From: Nostoc paludosum FACHB-159 | GTDB taxonomy: Bacteria; Cyanobacteriota; Cyanobacteriia; Cyanobacteriales; Nostocaceae | Assembly (NCBI RefSeq): GCF_014698835.1 | Contig: NZ_JACJTU010000007.1 | Coordinates: 210,166-274,165 of the forward strand | DNA: 64,000 bases | Direction of reading: 5' to 3' | Shown here: positions 1 through 7,970 of the stretch, one piece after another | Layout of the letters: every line of letters starts with the position of its first letter | Position numbering within the stretch: the first letter of the stretch is position 1 | The notes under the pieces: model-generated | What the model was told of the DNA's origin: nothing | The model's database searches: none | What the model saw: the letters and a program-made list of their open reading frames with translations, nothing else | Made by a program: the position numbers and the translations under genes

Positions 1-181
1 CTACTAGCCCAGGTAAACGCGCAACATTCACTGCTTGAATTATTGATAAATCGTCCAAAGCATCTTCGAGGATTTCTTCATCGGCAAAAATCCAAACAGG
101 AACCTGCATCTTTGGATGAAATGAGGTGGGAATTTCCCACAAATAATCATTAATACGGCGAAAATCTTCTTTAGAAACCAT
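1..181 (-). CDS. rtcB: RNA-splicing ligase RtcB, N-terminal part (runs off the window)
   Basis: Only the first 60 codons are present; the gene continues beyond position 1. The translation starts MVSKEDFRRINDYLWEIP and reaches NVARLPGLV, matching the RtcB N-terminus of the archaeal/Thermotoga type (WEIP, VP.R/W.., NVA.LPG). RtcB joins 2',3'-cyclic-phosphate or 3'-phosphate RNA ends to 5'-OH ends using GTP and Mn2+. The start is ATG at 181. The gene lies 59 bp downstream of archease, the RtcB activation partner, and on the same strand, which supports the call. The catalytic histidine/cysteine residues lie outside the window, so activity cannot be judged. Confidence 0.85.
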   Translation of the reverse strand, partial: MVSKEDFRRINDYLWEIPTSFHPKMQVPVWIFADEEILEDALDDLSIIQAVNVARLPGLV

Positions 182-240
182 ATCCCCTCGTAAGTTGAAA
201 ATAGGAAGTAGGGGAGAATAACTGTTAACTTCTGACTAAT

Positions 241-669
241 TCAAACATCTAATACTAATGTAGCTTCCAATCCTTTTTCTGTTTCTTGAATTGAGAGATT
301 GTGATATGTGACCGCTTTAATAAATTTCTGCCAGTTCTGCACATAGGTACCTGTGACTTCCGCCTCTAGAGATTGTGCATCGAGATGCAAGATTTTAAAT
401 TGGTTAAATGCTAAGTTTTCACTTTCATGTAAATACAAAAGTTCATTCAACCAAGCAACCAGTAGGCTGACATAATCAACACCTTGGAGTTGAATTTTTC
501 GCGTAATTGAAGACTCTGAGGTTAACTCGACATCAGCTAAATAATAAAGAGCGATCGCTGCTTGGATAAATAACTCAGTTAAATTCCTCCCCCAAACGCG
601 ATAAGCCCAGTCAGCTGTATGTTCAACTTCTTGAAACCCTGCCAAATTGATTAAATCTGCGCTTTTCAT
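241..669 (-). CDS. archease
   Basis: A 142-residue protein with the archease pattern FQEVEHTADWAYRVWG near residues 12-27, then LTELFIQAAIALYYL. It ends with the short VTYHNLSI and LEATLVLDV strands typical of the family. Archease is a small metal-binding chaperone that speeds guanylylation and multiple turnover of RtcB. It sits 59 bp upstream of rtcB and 33 bp downstream of the M20 amidohydrolase, all on the minus strand, so the genes are probably co-transcribed. Length is normal for the family (about 140 aa). The conserved N-terminal HTAD motif is intact. Confidence 0.88.
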   Translation of the reverse strand: MKSADLINLAGFQEVEHTADWAYRVWGRNLTELFIQAAIALYYLADVELTSESSITRKIQLQGVDYVSLLVAWLNELLYLHESENLAFNQFKILHLDAQSLEAEVTGTYVQNWQKFIKAVTYHNLSIQETEKGLEATLVLDV

Positions 670-702
670 GAATATTACCTAAGTGCCTTCTGCTGTTTTC
701 TA

Positions 703-1881
703 CTAGGAATTATCTGCATATTCCGCGATCGCTTCTCGAACCACCCGATCAAAGAAAGCTGCGCCAACTTTCAATGCTTCTTCGTCAAAGTCAAAGGAAG
801 GACTATGCAAGGGAATGTTCTCACAACCTTGTTGGCAAGCACCAAATCTGACGTAACACCCAGGAACGTGTAATAAGTAGAAAGAAAAATCTTCTGCTCC
901 CATGCTGGGATAATCCATTGTGACTAATCCCTTTGAACCCAAAATCTCAACTACAGCCCGTCGAGCAATTTCTGTTTCTTTTCCTGTATTAATGACAGGT
1001 GGGTATCCGTGGCGAATTTCTACCTCTACTCTGGCATTGTGCAGTTCTCCCACGGCTGTGGCTATGCGCTTGAGTCCGTCAATTATGTGATTCTGCACAT
1101 CTAAGTTTGTGGTGCGAATAGTACCTTCTAAAATTGCTTCCTCAGCGATGACATTACCTGCACTACCTGCTTCTACTTTACCGATGGTAACTACTGAAGG
1201 ATAGGCGGGGTTGATTTCTCGTGAAACTAGGGTTTGCACAGCCATAATTAACAATCCGGCAACAACCACAGCATCAACAGCTTCATGAGGTCTAGCTCCG
1301 TGTCCGCCTCTTCCTTTGACACGAATAGTAAAGCCATCAGATTGGGCAGTAATTACTCCCTTGGCAACCATAATCTCGCCGACTTGGTAGTGACGGGTAA
1401 CATGACCGCCAAAGATGGCATTTACTCCTTCTAAAGCACCAGATTGGATCATCACTTTCGCGCCAGCGCCCTTTTCTTCCGCAGGTTGAAAGATAAAAAC
1501 CACGTTTCCTTGTGGCGGACTCTCTTTCAATAAAGCTGCTGCGCCCAACACCATTGACATATGACCGTCGTGACCACAGGCGTGCATCTTACCTGGGTGC
1601 AAAGAAGCAAAGGACAATCCCGTATTTTCTTGTCCGGGGAGAGCATCCATATCAGCCCGCAAAGCAATTGTCGGCGCTCCTTGTCCAGCATTGATCAGCT
1701 TGGCAATAATGCCACTACCCACCCCACCATACCAAAAAGGAATACCTAAACGCTTGAGTTCATCTATAACGATGGATGCTGTCTTTTTTTCCTCAAATGC
1801 CAGTTCAGGATGGCGGTGTAAATATCTGCGTAAATCTACCATTCGAGGGAAGACTTTCTCAGATGTCAGGACATGAGCCAT
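703..1881 (-). CDS. M20-family amidohydrolase (HipO/IAA-amino-acid hydrolase type)
   Basis: A 392-residue cytoplasmic metallopeptidase-fold amidohydrolase. Visible M20D motifs are LRRYLHRHPELAFEE near residue 18, ALRADMDALP, MHACGHDGHMSM (metal-binding Cys/His), FQPAEEKGAGA, and HGARPHEAVDAV in the dimerisation lid, with MGAEDFSFY near the C-terminus. Members hydrolyse N-acyl amino acids such as hippurate, IAA conjugates or N-acetyl-diaminopimelate. The true substrate cannot be read from sequence. The start is supported by an AAGGAG ribosome-binding site about 7 bases upstream of the ATG at 1881. It lies 14 bp downstream of the pentapeptide-repeat gene and upstream of archease-rtcB. Length and motifs look complete. 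Confidence 0.88.
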   Translation of the reverse strand: MAHVLTSEKVFPRMVDLRRYLHRHPELAFEEKKTASIVIDELKRLGIPFWYGGVGSGIIAKLINAGQGAPTIALRADMDALPGQENTGLSFASLHPGKMHACGHDGHMSMVLGAAALLKESPPQGNVVFIFQPAEEKGAGAKVMIQSGALEGVNAIFGGHVTRHYQVGEIMVAKGVITAQSDGFTIRVKGRGGHGARPHEAVDAVVVAGLLIMAVQTLVSREINPAYPSVVTIGKVEAGSAGNVIAEEAILEGTIRTTNLDVQNHIIDGLKRIATAVGELHNARVEVEIRHGYPPVINTGKETEIARRAVVEILGSKGLVTMDYPSMGAEDFSFYLLHVPGCYVRFGACQQGCENIPLHSPSFDFDEEALKVGAAFFDRVVREAIAEYADNS

Positions 1882-1895
1882 AATATATCTCCTTA

Positions 1896-2327
1896 TTATT
1901 CTTCCAACTGCGTCATTTTGGCGCTTACAGGGTCAAAATCCTCTGGAAAAACTGTGTAGCTGTCATATTTGGCTGCATTTAAGTTAGCCCTGTTCAAGTT
2001 AGCTCCTCTCAAATCTGCACCTCGAAGGTCAGCTTCACTCAAATCTGCTCCCACCAATTTATCTTTAAACAAATCTGCACCACTGAGGTTAGCTCCTCTC
2101 AGATTTGCCTTTCTTAAATAAACTCCACTGAGATTAGCACCACTCAAGTCTGCTCTACTAAGTTTGGCTGCATCTAAGTTAGCTCCACTGAGGTCTACTC
2201 CTTCTAAATAAGTTTCTTGTAAGTCAGCTTTAGATAACTCAGCTGCACGAAAGTCTCTTTCTCCTGCTTCATACTTTCTTTTGAGTTCATGAGCGCTTTT
2301 CACTGGTTGATTAGATAAGTTTTGCAT
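1896..2327 (-). CDS. pentapeptide-repeat protein
   Basis: A 143-residue protein whose centre (about residues 28-120) is made of A(D/N)LXX repeats such as ADLSGANLSG, ANLRGANLSG and ADLRGADLRG. This predicts a right-handed quadrilateral beta-helix. No signal peptide or membrane segment is seen, so it is probably cytoplasmic. The family is very abundant in cyanobacteria and most members have no assigned function. It is the first gene of the minus-strand run leading to rtcB. The repetitive DNA of the repeats (variants of AAGTTAGCTCC on the plus strand) is visible across 1960-2230. Confidence 0.9.
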   Translation of the reverse strand: MQNLSNQPVKSAHELKRKYEAGERDFRAAELSKADLQETYLEGVDLSGANLDAAKLSRADLSGANLSGVYLRKANLRGANLSGADLFKDKLVGADLSEADLRGADLRGANLNRANLNAAKYDSYTVFPEDFDPVSAKMTQLEE

Positions 2328-2422
2328 AGTAAATTCACCAGTTTTTCCAAGTTAGAAGTGTTTAAATTTCTAAGTGCAACGTGGCTCAATTTTTTGGCTT
2401 TAATTTCATGCTAAAAGAAAAG

Positions 2423-2470
2423 TTTGAGAAAGTTGTGAGGTAGTTTTACTTTCCTCACAACTTTCTCAAA
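2423..2470. terminator. perfect 18-bp inverted repeat, terminator-like
   Basis: TTTGAGAAAGTTGTGAGG at 2423-2440 is the exact reverse complement of 2453-2470, with a 12-base T-rich loop. It sits between the start of the pentapeptide-repeat gene and the phosphoribosyltransferase remnant, so it is not an obvious terminator for a visible upstream gene. A diverged copy of the right arm and its flank appears near 3879-3920, suggesting a dispersed repeat unit rather than a dedicated terminator. Confidence 0.6.
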
Positions 2471-2514
2471 TTTGTTACCTAACCTAAAAGATATCTTGTA
2501 AGCGGCGGTCAGTT

Positions 2515-2840
2515 ATGGCTACTATGAGTCAAATCAAAACAAGATTCCGAAATCGCGCTGAAGCAGGGCAACAATTAGCTAACAAACTGACAGATTACAC
2601 TGAACCATGCGTGCTGCTATAGCCATAGTGCGAGAACAAAAGCCTCAGCAAATTATTGTTGCAGTTCCGGTAGGGTTAGCCAAAACTTGTCAAGAATTAA
2701 GCCGTGAGGTAGATAAACTTATATGTTTAATAACACCAGAACCTTTGTATGCAATCGCCCTCTGGTATGAGAATTTTGCCCAAATCAGTGATACTGCAAT
2801 TCATGAACTTTTGACACAGCAATTTGCAGTTAGTTCTTAA
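2515..2840 (+). pseudogene. phosphoribosyltransferase remnant with internal deletion
   Basis: The first segment (ATG at 2515) reads MATMSQIKTRFRNRAEAGQQ then LANKLTDYT and stops at 2620. A second frame starting at 2607 continues MRAAIAIVREQKPQQIIVAVPVG then LAKTCQEL and VDKLICLITPEPLYAIALWYE. These are the N-terminal and C-terminal ends of the roughly 215-residue phosphoribosyltransferase-domain protein common in cyanobacterial stress clusters. The middle, including the PRPP-binding VDDGLATG-type loop, is missing and the frame changes at the junction. A simple internal deletion explains this. No function is expected. Its neighbours (HPF, Hsp20, CapA-like) are the usual companions of the intact gene. 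Confidence 0.8.
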
Positions 2841-3033
2841 AGAGATCATATATATTTTTTTATCGTTTCTTTGCTGGTATTGATTTTTAGAGAAATAATA
2901 GAAATTGAAGATAAAAAATAATAATTCAAGTTCAAAATTTTCATATACATTGATTACTGAGTTGTAATTGCTGCTATATATGTCGCAGATATAACGATTT
3001 TTCCTTCCTGATTTAGTGTGGGAGGTGAATAAA

Positions 3034-3198
3034 ATGACCATCACAGCCACTCAACCAAAATTGCAGATAAAAAAGGTAATTAAGAAAAAACAGTTATCTC
3101 AACATTCAACAGATATTGGTACTCCTCAAGTTCCCCTCCGTCAACTCCCACTGAAACAAGAGCATGAGTTGTTATGTGATTGGGAAAACGCATCTTAA
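3034..3198 (+). CDS. small hypothetical protein (54 aa)
   Basis: A 54-residue ORF beginning MTITATQPKLQIKKVIKKKQ with a basic N-terminal half and a Pro/Gln-rich tail ending CDWENAS. An in-frame codon at 3016 could extend it, but GGAGGTGAAT directly upstream of ATG 3034 is a strong ribosome-binding site and fixes the start there. No family is recognised. It lies 63 bp upstream of the HPF/cold-shock gene and could share its transcript. The strong ribosome-binding site is the main reason to believe it is translated. Confidence 0.5.
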   Translation: MTITATQPKLQIKKVIKKKQLSQHSTDIGTPQVPLRQLPLKQEHELLCDWENAS

Positions 3199-3261
3199 TT
3201 AGCACCTTACCTGAGCAATCTGTCAATCCAGGCAAGAGATACTTGAGAAATAGGAGAAAAC

Positions 3262-3828
3262 ATGATAATCCCACTACAAATCACCTTTCACAACATTCCA
3301 CCATCAGAAGCGGTAGAAGCAAAAATTCGCTCCTTAGTTGATAAACTAGAGCATTTTTATAACCGGATTACCAGTTGTCGAGTCATAGTTGATGCTCCAC
3401 ATCGGCATCAACGTAACGGCAAACTTTATCAGATACGAATTGATATCACTGTGCCAACAGGGGAAATCGTTGTCAACCGTGACCCACCTGAACATCAATC
3501 CCATGAGGATATTTATGTAGCAATTCGTGATGCTTTTGATGCAGCCAAGCGCAAACTGCAAGACCACACCAGTCTGCTGCGTCAGGAAACCAAGACTCAT
3601 GAAGAACAGCCTCATGGACGAATTGCGTCGTTGTTCTCTGATGAAAGCTACGGTTTTATTGAAGTACCTGATGGTAGCGAAGTTTATTTTCACCGCAACA
3701 GTCTATTCAATGGTGATTTTGAGCAGTTGCAGGTGGGAGACGAAGTTCGTTTTGCAGAGGAAGAAGGTGATAAAGGACTGCAAGCTAGTACTGTTAGATT
3801 GATCGGTAAGCATCACCTACAAGGTTGA
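3262..3828 (+). CDS. ribosome hibernation factor (HPF/RaiA) domain fused to a cold-shock domain
   Basis: A 188-residue two-domain protein. Residues 1-105 look like the S30AE/HPF fold (MIIPLQITFHNIPPSEAVEA, then VDAPH..., IRIDITVPTGEIVV, and ...YVAIRDAFDAAKRKL). Residues about 118-185 are a cold-shock OB fold with RNP1-like YGFIEV and RNP2-like VYFHRNS. HPF domains bind the 30S decoding region and silence ribosomes; cold-shock domains bind single-stranded RNA. The fusion suggests a stress-time factor acting on idle ribosomes or mRNA. A GGAG ribosome-binding site precedes ATG 3262. It is followed by hsp20 in the same direction. Confidence 0.82.
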   Translation: MIIPLQITFHNIPPSEAVEAKIRSLVDKLEHFYNRITSCRVIVDAPHRHQRNGKLYQIRIDITVPTGEIVVNRDPPEHQSHEDIYVAIRDAFDAAKRKLQDHTSLLRQETKTHEEQPHGRIASLFSDESYGFIEVPDGSEVYFHRNSLFNGDFEQLQVGDEVRFAEEEGDKGLQASTVRLIGKHHLQG

Positions 3829-4094
3829 GGCTGTTGATTTAAACCACTTTTTGAATAGTCTAGGGAGCATCAACCACTTCCTCACAAGTTCCTCAAATTT
3901 TCCTTTTAACCTCAAGATAGTAGGAGAGTCTTTACTTGTTAAGCTGTTTCACATAAGTGTTGACTGTTAACTGTTAGTGATTTGTGTTTTAGCTTCATCT
4001 CCTATTCCTGGTAGCTTGCTAAGTGAAAGCTGCGAAAGTAGCAATCAAGATGAAATATCAAGTTTTAAATTACACATGATTGGAGGCAACGATT

Positions 4095-4577
4095 ATGGCA
4101 ATTACTCGTTGGGAACCTTTCCAAGAAATTGAACGTTGGGAACCATTTCATTGGGAGCCTATGCGGGAAATTGAACATCTGCAAAGACGGATGAATCGCC
4201 TATTTGAACGGATGTTCCCGAATGGCGATGGCGGAGTCTCTGCACTTAACTTTATACCCTCCGCCGAAATGGAGGAAACTGCTGACGCAATTCGCCTCAG
4301 ACTGGAAATTCCGGGATTGGAGTCTAAAGATTTGAATGTAGAGGTGACAGAACAATCTGTTTCGATAAGTGGCGATCGCAAATCAGAAACCACGACAGAA
4401 GAAAAAGGCATAGTCCGCTCTGAATTCCGTTATGGCAAATTTGAGCGACTTATTCCACTACCTGGACACGTTCAAAACGACAAAGCGCAAGCCGAATACA
4501 AAAACGGCATTCTTATCCTTACCATCCCGAAAGTTGAAGGGGAAAAGAAAAAATCCGTCAAGATTAACGTTGCTTAG
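4095..4577 (+). CDS. Hsp20/alpha-crystallin small heat-shock protein
   Basis: A 160-residue small heat-shock protein. The alpha-crystallin domain spans about residues 55-160: AEMEETADAIRLRLEIPGLE, VTEQSVSISGDR, FRYGKFERLIPLP and the closing AEYKNGILILTIPK, with a GILIL-type groove-binding motif. The N-terminal arm has tandem WEPF(Q/H) units (RWEPFQEIERWEPFHWEPMR). It acts as an ATP-independent holdase for unfolding proteins. An upstream TTG at 4080 is possible, but GGAGG at 4082-4086 is well spaced for ATG 4095, so that start is chosen. It lies in the stress cluster with HPF and CapA-like genes. Confidence 0.92.
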   Translation: MAITRWEPFQEIERWEPFHWEPMREIEHLQRRMNRLFERMFPNGDGGVSALNFIPSAEMEETADAIRLRLEIPGLESKDLNVEVTEQSVSISGDRKSETTTEEKGIVRSEFRYGKFERLIPLPGHVQNDKAQAEYKNGILILTIPKVEGEKKKSVKINVA

Positions 4578-4786
4578 TCTGTTATAAAAGCAAAGAGATA
4601 GTAGGGGAGAGGTAAAAAATCCTTAACTCAAAACTCAGTCATAAATTGGTAGTTAATCGTTCAGGGAAATACTCTGCGTACCTCTGCGCTGACTTTGTGT
4701 TCCTCTGCGTTTAAATACGAATTGATGTATGAGTTAAGAACTTACTTCATCCCCTTCCTGATAAAACAATACATTCACAAGAGCCT

Positions 4787-5804
4787 ATGGCAAAGTCCGT
4801 CACTTTAGCATTTATCGGTGATGTCATGCTGGGTCGGGGTGTCAACGAAGAGATTCCTCAGAGGTCAGCACAGTCCTTTTGGGGAGATGTTTTGCCGATT
4901 TTGCGCGGTGCGGATGCTGTTATCGCTAATTTGGAATGTGCCGTTACTCAAAATACTCAAGAGTGCAGGAGAACACCAAAAGTTTTTCACTTTCGCGCTG
5001 ACCCCGCCGCAGTAGAAGTACTTCGTGCTGCCAATATTCAGTGTGTTAATCTCGCCAACAACCACATCCTCGACTTTGATGACCAGGGTTTACTAGCTAG
5101 ATACGCTGAAATATCTTGATGCTGCGGGGATTCACCATGCTGGGGCGGGGCGGGATATCAGTCAGGCTACAACTCCCATCATCATGGATATTGGAGGTTT
5201 GCGTGTTGGTATCATTGCCCTCACAGATAACGAGCCTGATTGTGGATTCTCCAGGGACTAATTATCTAGAAATTAGTCCAAATTTGTTAACTCTATCACT
5301 GATAGAATCTGCGATCGCTCAGTTACGTCAAGCTGGGGCAGAGTTAATTATCTTCTCTGCTCACTGGGGACCGAATATGAGCATCTCACCGCCGCTTCAC
5401 TTTCGCCAGTTTGCTCGCGCAGTTGTGGATAGGGGTGTAGATATCTTTCACGGTCATTCTGCTCACCTTTTCCAAGGTGTAGAACAGTACAAACAGGGGT
5501 TAATCCTTTATGACACAGGGGATTTTCTGGATGATTATGCAGTTGATCCTGTGTTGCGTATTGGTCTTTTGTGTTTCTGGTGGAAGTGAGCGATCGCGGC
5601 TTATATAAGTTGCGTTTAATACCTGTATTTTTAAGTTATACGCAAGTTAACCTAGCCAAAGGAGAAGAATTTACTGCTATCTGTCAGCGTATGCAATTTC
5701 TTTGTGCAAATTTCAATACCAATATCATACAAACAACAGAAGGATTAGAAGTTAACTTGGGGGCAGGGAAAAACGCCACTATCAGTTCTACCCCTTCTCT
5801 GTAA
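4787..5804 (+). pseudogene. CapA-family (PGA_cap) metallophosphatase-like protein, frameshifted
   Basis: Homology to one family runs through at least three frames. Frame one (4787-5119) reads LAFIGDVMLGRGVNEEIP, then DAVIANLECAVT and CVNLANNHILDFDDQGL, which are the metal-binding motifs of CapA/calcineurin-like proteins. Coding then shifts (DAAGIHHAGAG and IIMDIGGLRVGIIALTDNEP lie in another frame). It resumes in 5116-5589 with TNYLEISPNLL, IIFSAHWGPNM, VDIFHGHSAHLFQGVE and LYDTGDFLDDYA. The C-terminal part (VSDRGLYKLRLIPVFLS) is in a third frame from 5571. The family takes part in poly-gamma-glutamate or related surface polymer synthesis. With several frameshifts it is probably inactive unless sequencing errors are responsible. 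Confidence 0.8.
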
Positions 5805-5821
5805 ACACAGGAGGTAAACGA

Positions 5822-6988
5822 ATGAAATTACTCTCTATTGCAGAACTCGAAACACTAGCAAAACAACCCAGAGAAGTCTGTGTATCGATTTTTCTCCCAA
5901 CTTGCCATGCCGGGATAGACACGCAACAAAACCCAATCCGGTTTAAAAACTTAATTCGAGAAGCTGAAGAACGCTTGATTGAGCATGGTTGGCGTTCTGA
6001 AGATGCAAAAAACTTACTCGAACCAGTCAGAGAGCTAGATGAGTATGAATTTTGGCAACATCAAAGTAATGGTTTAGCAGTCTTCTGCTCACAAGATTTT
6101 TTCCAATATTACACTCTACCTATAGATTTTGCAGAACTAGTATCTGTAAGTAACCATTTTTACCTTAAACCTCTATTCCCCTTATTCCAGAGCGATGGAC
6201 ATTTCTATATCCTGGCTCTCAGCCATAATCTGATTCGGCTATTAGAAGGCACTCACCATCATATTGAAGAGATTGATTTAACTGGTGTACTACCAAGTCT
6301 GGAAGAAGTACTACGGTTTGAAGAACCAGAACGGCAAACCCCTTCCCATACAGGCACTCCAGGCGCAACAGGTGGACGACGCGCCGCTCCTGGTGGAGTC
6401 ACGGTATTTCACGGTCATGGTGCTGGTGATGAAGATGAGAAGGAAAACCTCAGCATATACTTCCATCGGGTCAATGAAGCGTTGCAGGAGTTACTCAAAG
6501 CAGAACACGCTCCCTTAGTGTTAGCTGGGGTAGAGTATCTTTTGCCGATTTACCGAGAAGCAAATACTTATGCTTATCTCGTGGATACTGGAATAACAGG
6601 TAATCCAGAACTACTATCACCAGAAGAATTACACGCCCAAGCTTGGGAAATAGTAGAACCATTATTTTTGCAAGCACAGCAAGACGCAATAAATCAATAC
6701 AGGGAACTGCTAGGAACTGGAAAAGCCTCCAGCCAAATTACGGAAACTATTCCGGCGGCTTGTCAGGGACGGGTTGACAAGTTAATTGTCGCCCTCGGTC
6801 AACAGCAGTGGGGTACTTTTGACTCAGATACCCAAACAGTTCAGGTGCATCCCGACGCAGAACCCAACGACGAGGAATTATTAGATTTCGCAGCAACTCA
6901 AACTATTTTAAATGGCGGTATCGTCTATGCAGTTGAGTCGGCAAAGATGCCAGATGATACACCATTAGCTGCGGTATTTCGCTATTGA
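5822..6988 (+). CDS. baeRF-like (bacterial archaeo-eukaryotic release factor family) protein
   Basis: A 388-residue soluble protein resembling the baeRF3/baeRF7 type of bacterial proteins related to eRF1/aRF1. Support comes from the N-terminal VSIFLPTCHAG, the central YILALSHNLIRLLEG strand, the linker HGHGAGDEDEKENL, then APLVLAGVEYLLPIYREANTY and a C-terminal segment with GRVDKLIVALGQ and LLDFAATQTILNGG. This order matches the ribosome-associated three-domain layout. Function in bacteria is unproven; a role in ribosome rescue or stress has been proposed for the group. A strong AGGAGG lies 7 bases before ATG 5822. It belongs to the stress cluster. Confidence 0.72.
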   Translation: MKLLSIAELETLAKQPREVCVSIFLPTCHAGIDTQQNPIRFKNLIREAEERLIEHGWRSEDAKNLLEPVRELDEYEFWQHQSNGLAVFCSQDFFQYYTLPIDFAELVSVSNHFYLKPLFPLFQSDGHFYILALSHNLIRLLEGTHHHIEEIDLTGVLPSLEEVLRFEEPERQTPSHTGTPGATGGRRAAPGGVTVFHGHGAGDEDEKENLSIYFHRVNEALQELLKAEHAPLVLAGVEYLLPIYREANTYAYLVDTGITGNPELLSPEELHAQAWEIVEPLFLQAQQDAINQYRELLGTGKASSQITETIPAACQGRVDKLIVALGQQQWGTFDSDTQTVQVHPDAEPNDEELLDFAATQTILNGGIVYAVESAKMPDDTPLAAVFRY

Positions 6989-7092
6989 TGGGTAAGTGCG
7001 TTTGTAGTAATTACTTTAGCTCTGTTTAATCACTCTGGGACAAGAGAAATAAGAGCCAATTTCCCAATTTTAGACAGCAAGGAGGTGAAGTT

Positions 7093-7419
7093 ATGAACAA
7101 TAAAAATTTGATTTATAATCTTATAGGGTTATTGAGCATTAGTGCAGTTGGAGGATTATTAATAATCAATAAAACGCCTGCTCAGTCCCCAAATTCACAA
7201 CATAATATTCATCACCCATCTGCTCAGGTTACTCCTTGCCAACAAGGGATGATGGGTGAGGTAGATCAGCATTTCATCACAATAATGATTCCTCACCATC
7301 AGCAAGCAGTGGAGATGGCTAATCTGGCTTTAACGCGTGCTAAACATCCTGAAATCAAAAAACTAGCTCAAGCCATTACAATAGACCAATGTGACTTGAA
7401 TGAAAAAATGGGCTTTTAG
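7093..7419 (+). pseudogene. DUF305 protein cut short by the Tn7-like element
   Basis: The N-terminus has a hydrophobic signal or anchor segment (LIYNLIGLLSISAVGGLLII). It is followed by the DUF305 motif DQHFITIMIPHHQQAVEMA, whose histidines are typical of this ferritin-like four-helix, metal-associated family. Family members are usually 170-220 residues with two such helical pairs; here only the first is present. From 7390 on, the reading frame runs into the left inverted repeat of the mobile element, so the last nine codons and the stop are transposon sequence. The rest of the gene is not found at the right end of the element. A good GGAGGTG ribosome-binding site precedes ATG 7093. Confidence 0.75.
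7390..7413 (+). repeat. left inverted end of the Tn7-like element
   Basis: Begins TGTGACTTGAA and matches the right end at 22 of 24 positions. Just inside, 7417-7436 carries an AGCTCACATTATG segment in inverted orientation that resembles the repeated AATGAGCTAAA-type sites of the right end, probably TnsB-binding sites. Confidence 0.8.
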
Positions 7420-7493
7420 CTCACATTATGCTTCACAGAGCAGATATCCATTTTATACTTCGCAAAAATAGTGAAAGTAAAAAATTTATTTTC

Positions 7494-7769
7494 CCATGTA
7501 ATACGCGGTAAAAATTTGTTAACCTAACGGTGTATTACATGGTAAGGGTTATGCTGAGACGAGATATTCAAGGGAAATTTACACTTCATTACGATGATTA
7601 TCGTCAGGTACGCTCACTGAGACTGACTGATGACACCTGGAAAGCATTGGGTATCGTTGCTGAATGCTTAGGAATGACTTGAGCAGATTATTTAGAAGAA
7701 ATGACGAAAAGTAACACCCTACCAAGTAATACATGGCTTGAAGTTGACCGCTTTCCGTGTAATACACGG
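7494..7769. promoter_or_regulatory. four copies of a 15-bp near-palindrome, consensus CCRTGTAATACAYGG
   Basis: Copies lie at 7494-7508 (CCATGTAATACGCGG), 7528-7542 (CGGTGTATTACATGG, opposite orientation), 7722-7736 (CCAAGTAATACATGG) and 7755-7769 (CCGTGTAATACACGG). The first two are upstream of the small accessory gene, 34 bp centre to centre. The last two are inside its coding part, 33 bp apart, and encode PSNTW and PCNTR. Spacing near three helical turns in both pairs suggests protein binding, for example an autoregulatory operator. Confidence 0.65.
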
Positions 7770-7961
7770 AAAGATAAAAATCAGGATCAACAACCTAACA
7801 TCGCTCAAGAGCATACACCGACCTCGCCCAGCATTACAGAACTTGAAGCTTTACGTGACCAAGTGTTACAGGAACTAAAATTAGGTAAAAAAGCCCCTGG
7901 ATACAAAACAACCCAAAAAGCTCTGAATCAATTCATCACTCTGTTAAGCAAAAGACTGTAA
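7551..7961 (+). pseudogene. small accessory protein of the Tn7-like element, in-frame stop
   Basis: Reading from ATG 7551 gives MLRRDIQGKFTLHYDDY then VRSLRLTDDTWKALGIVAEC and LGMT, then TGA at 7680-7682, then ADYLEEMTKSNTLPSN and onward to the stop at 7961 in the same frame. Replacing the TGA with an Arg or Trp codon gives a 136-residue protein; the LT(R)ADYLEEM context suggests Arg (CGA to TGA). The N-terminal half looks like a short DNA-binding or ribbon-helix-like region, but this is a guess. The C-terminal half (LEALRDQVLQELKLGKKAPG) is helical and charged. It converges on tnsC, 9 bp apart. Its own DNA carries two copies of the 15-bp palindrome. A restart at ATG 7701 could yield the C-terminal part alone. 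Confidence 0.65.
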
Positions 7962-7970
7962 ATTTTGTAC

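Noticed and set aside
2727..3050. 107-aa minus-strand ORF
   Set aside because: It overlaps the phosphoribosyltransferase remnant and AT-rich DNA; no motif or ribosome-binding site.
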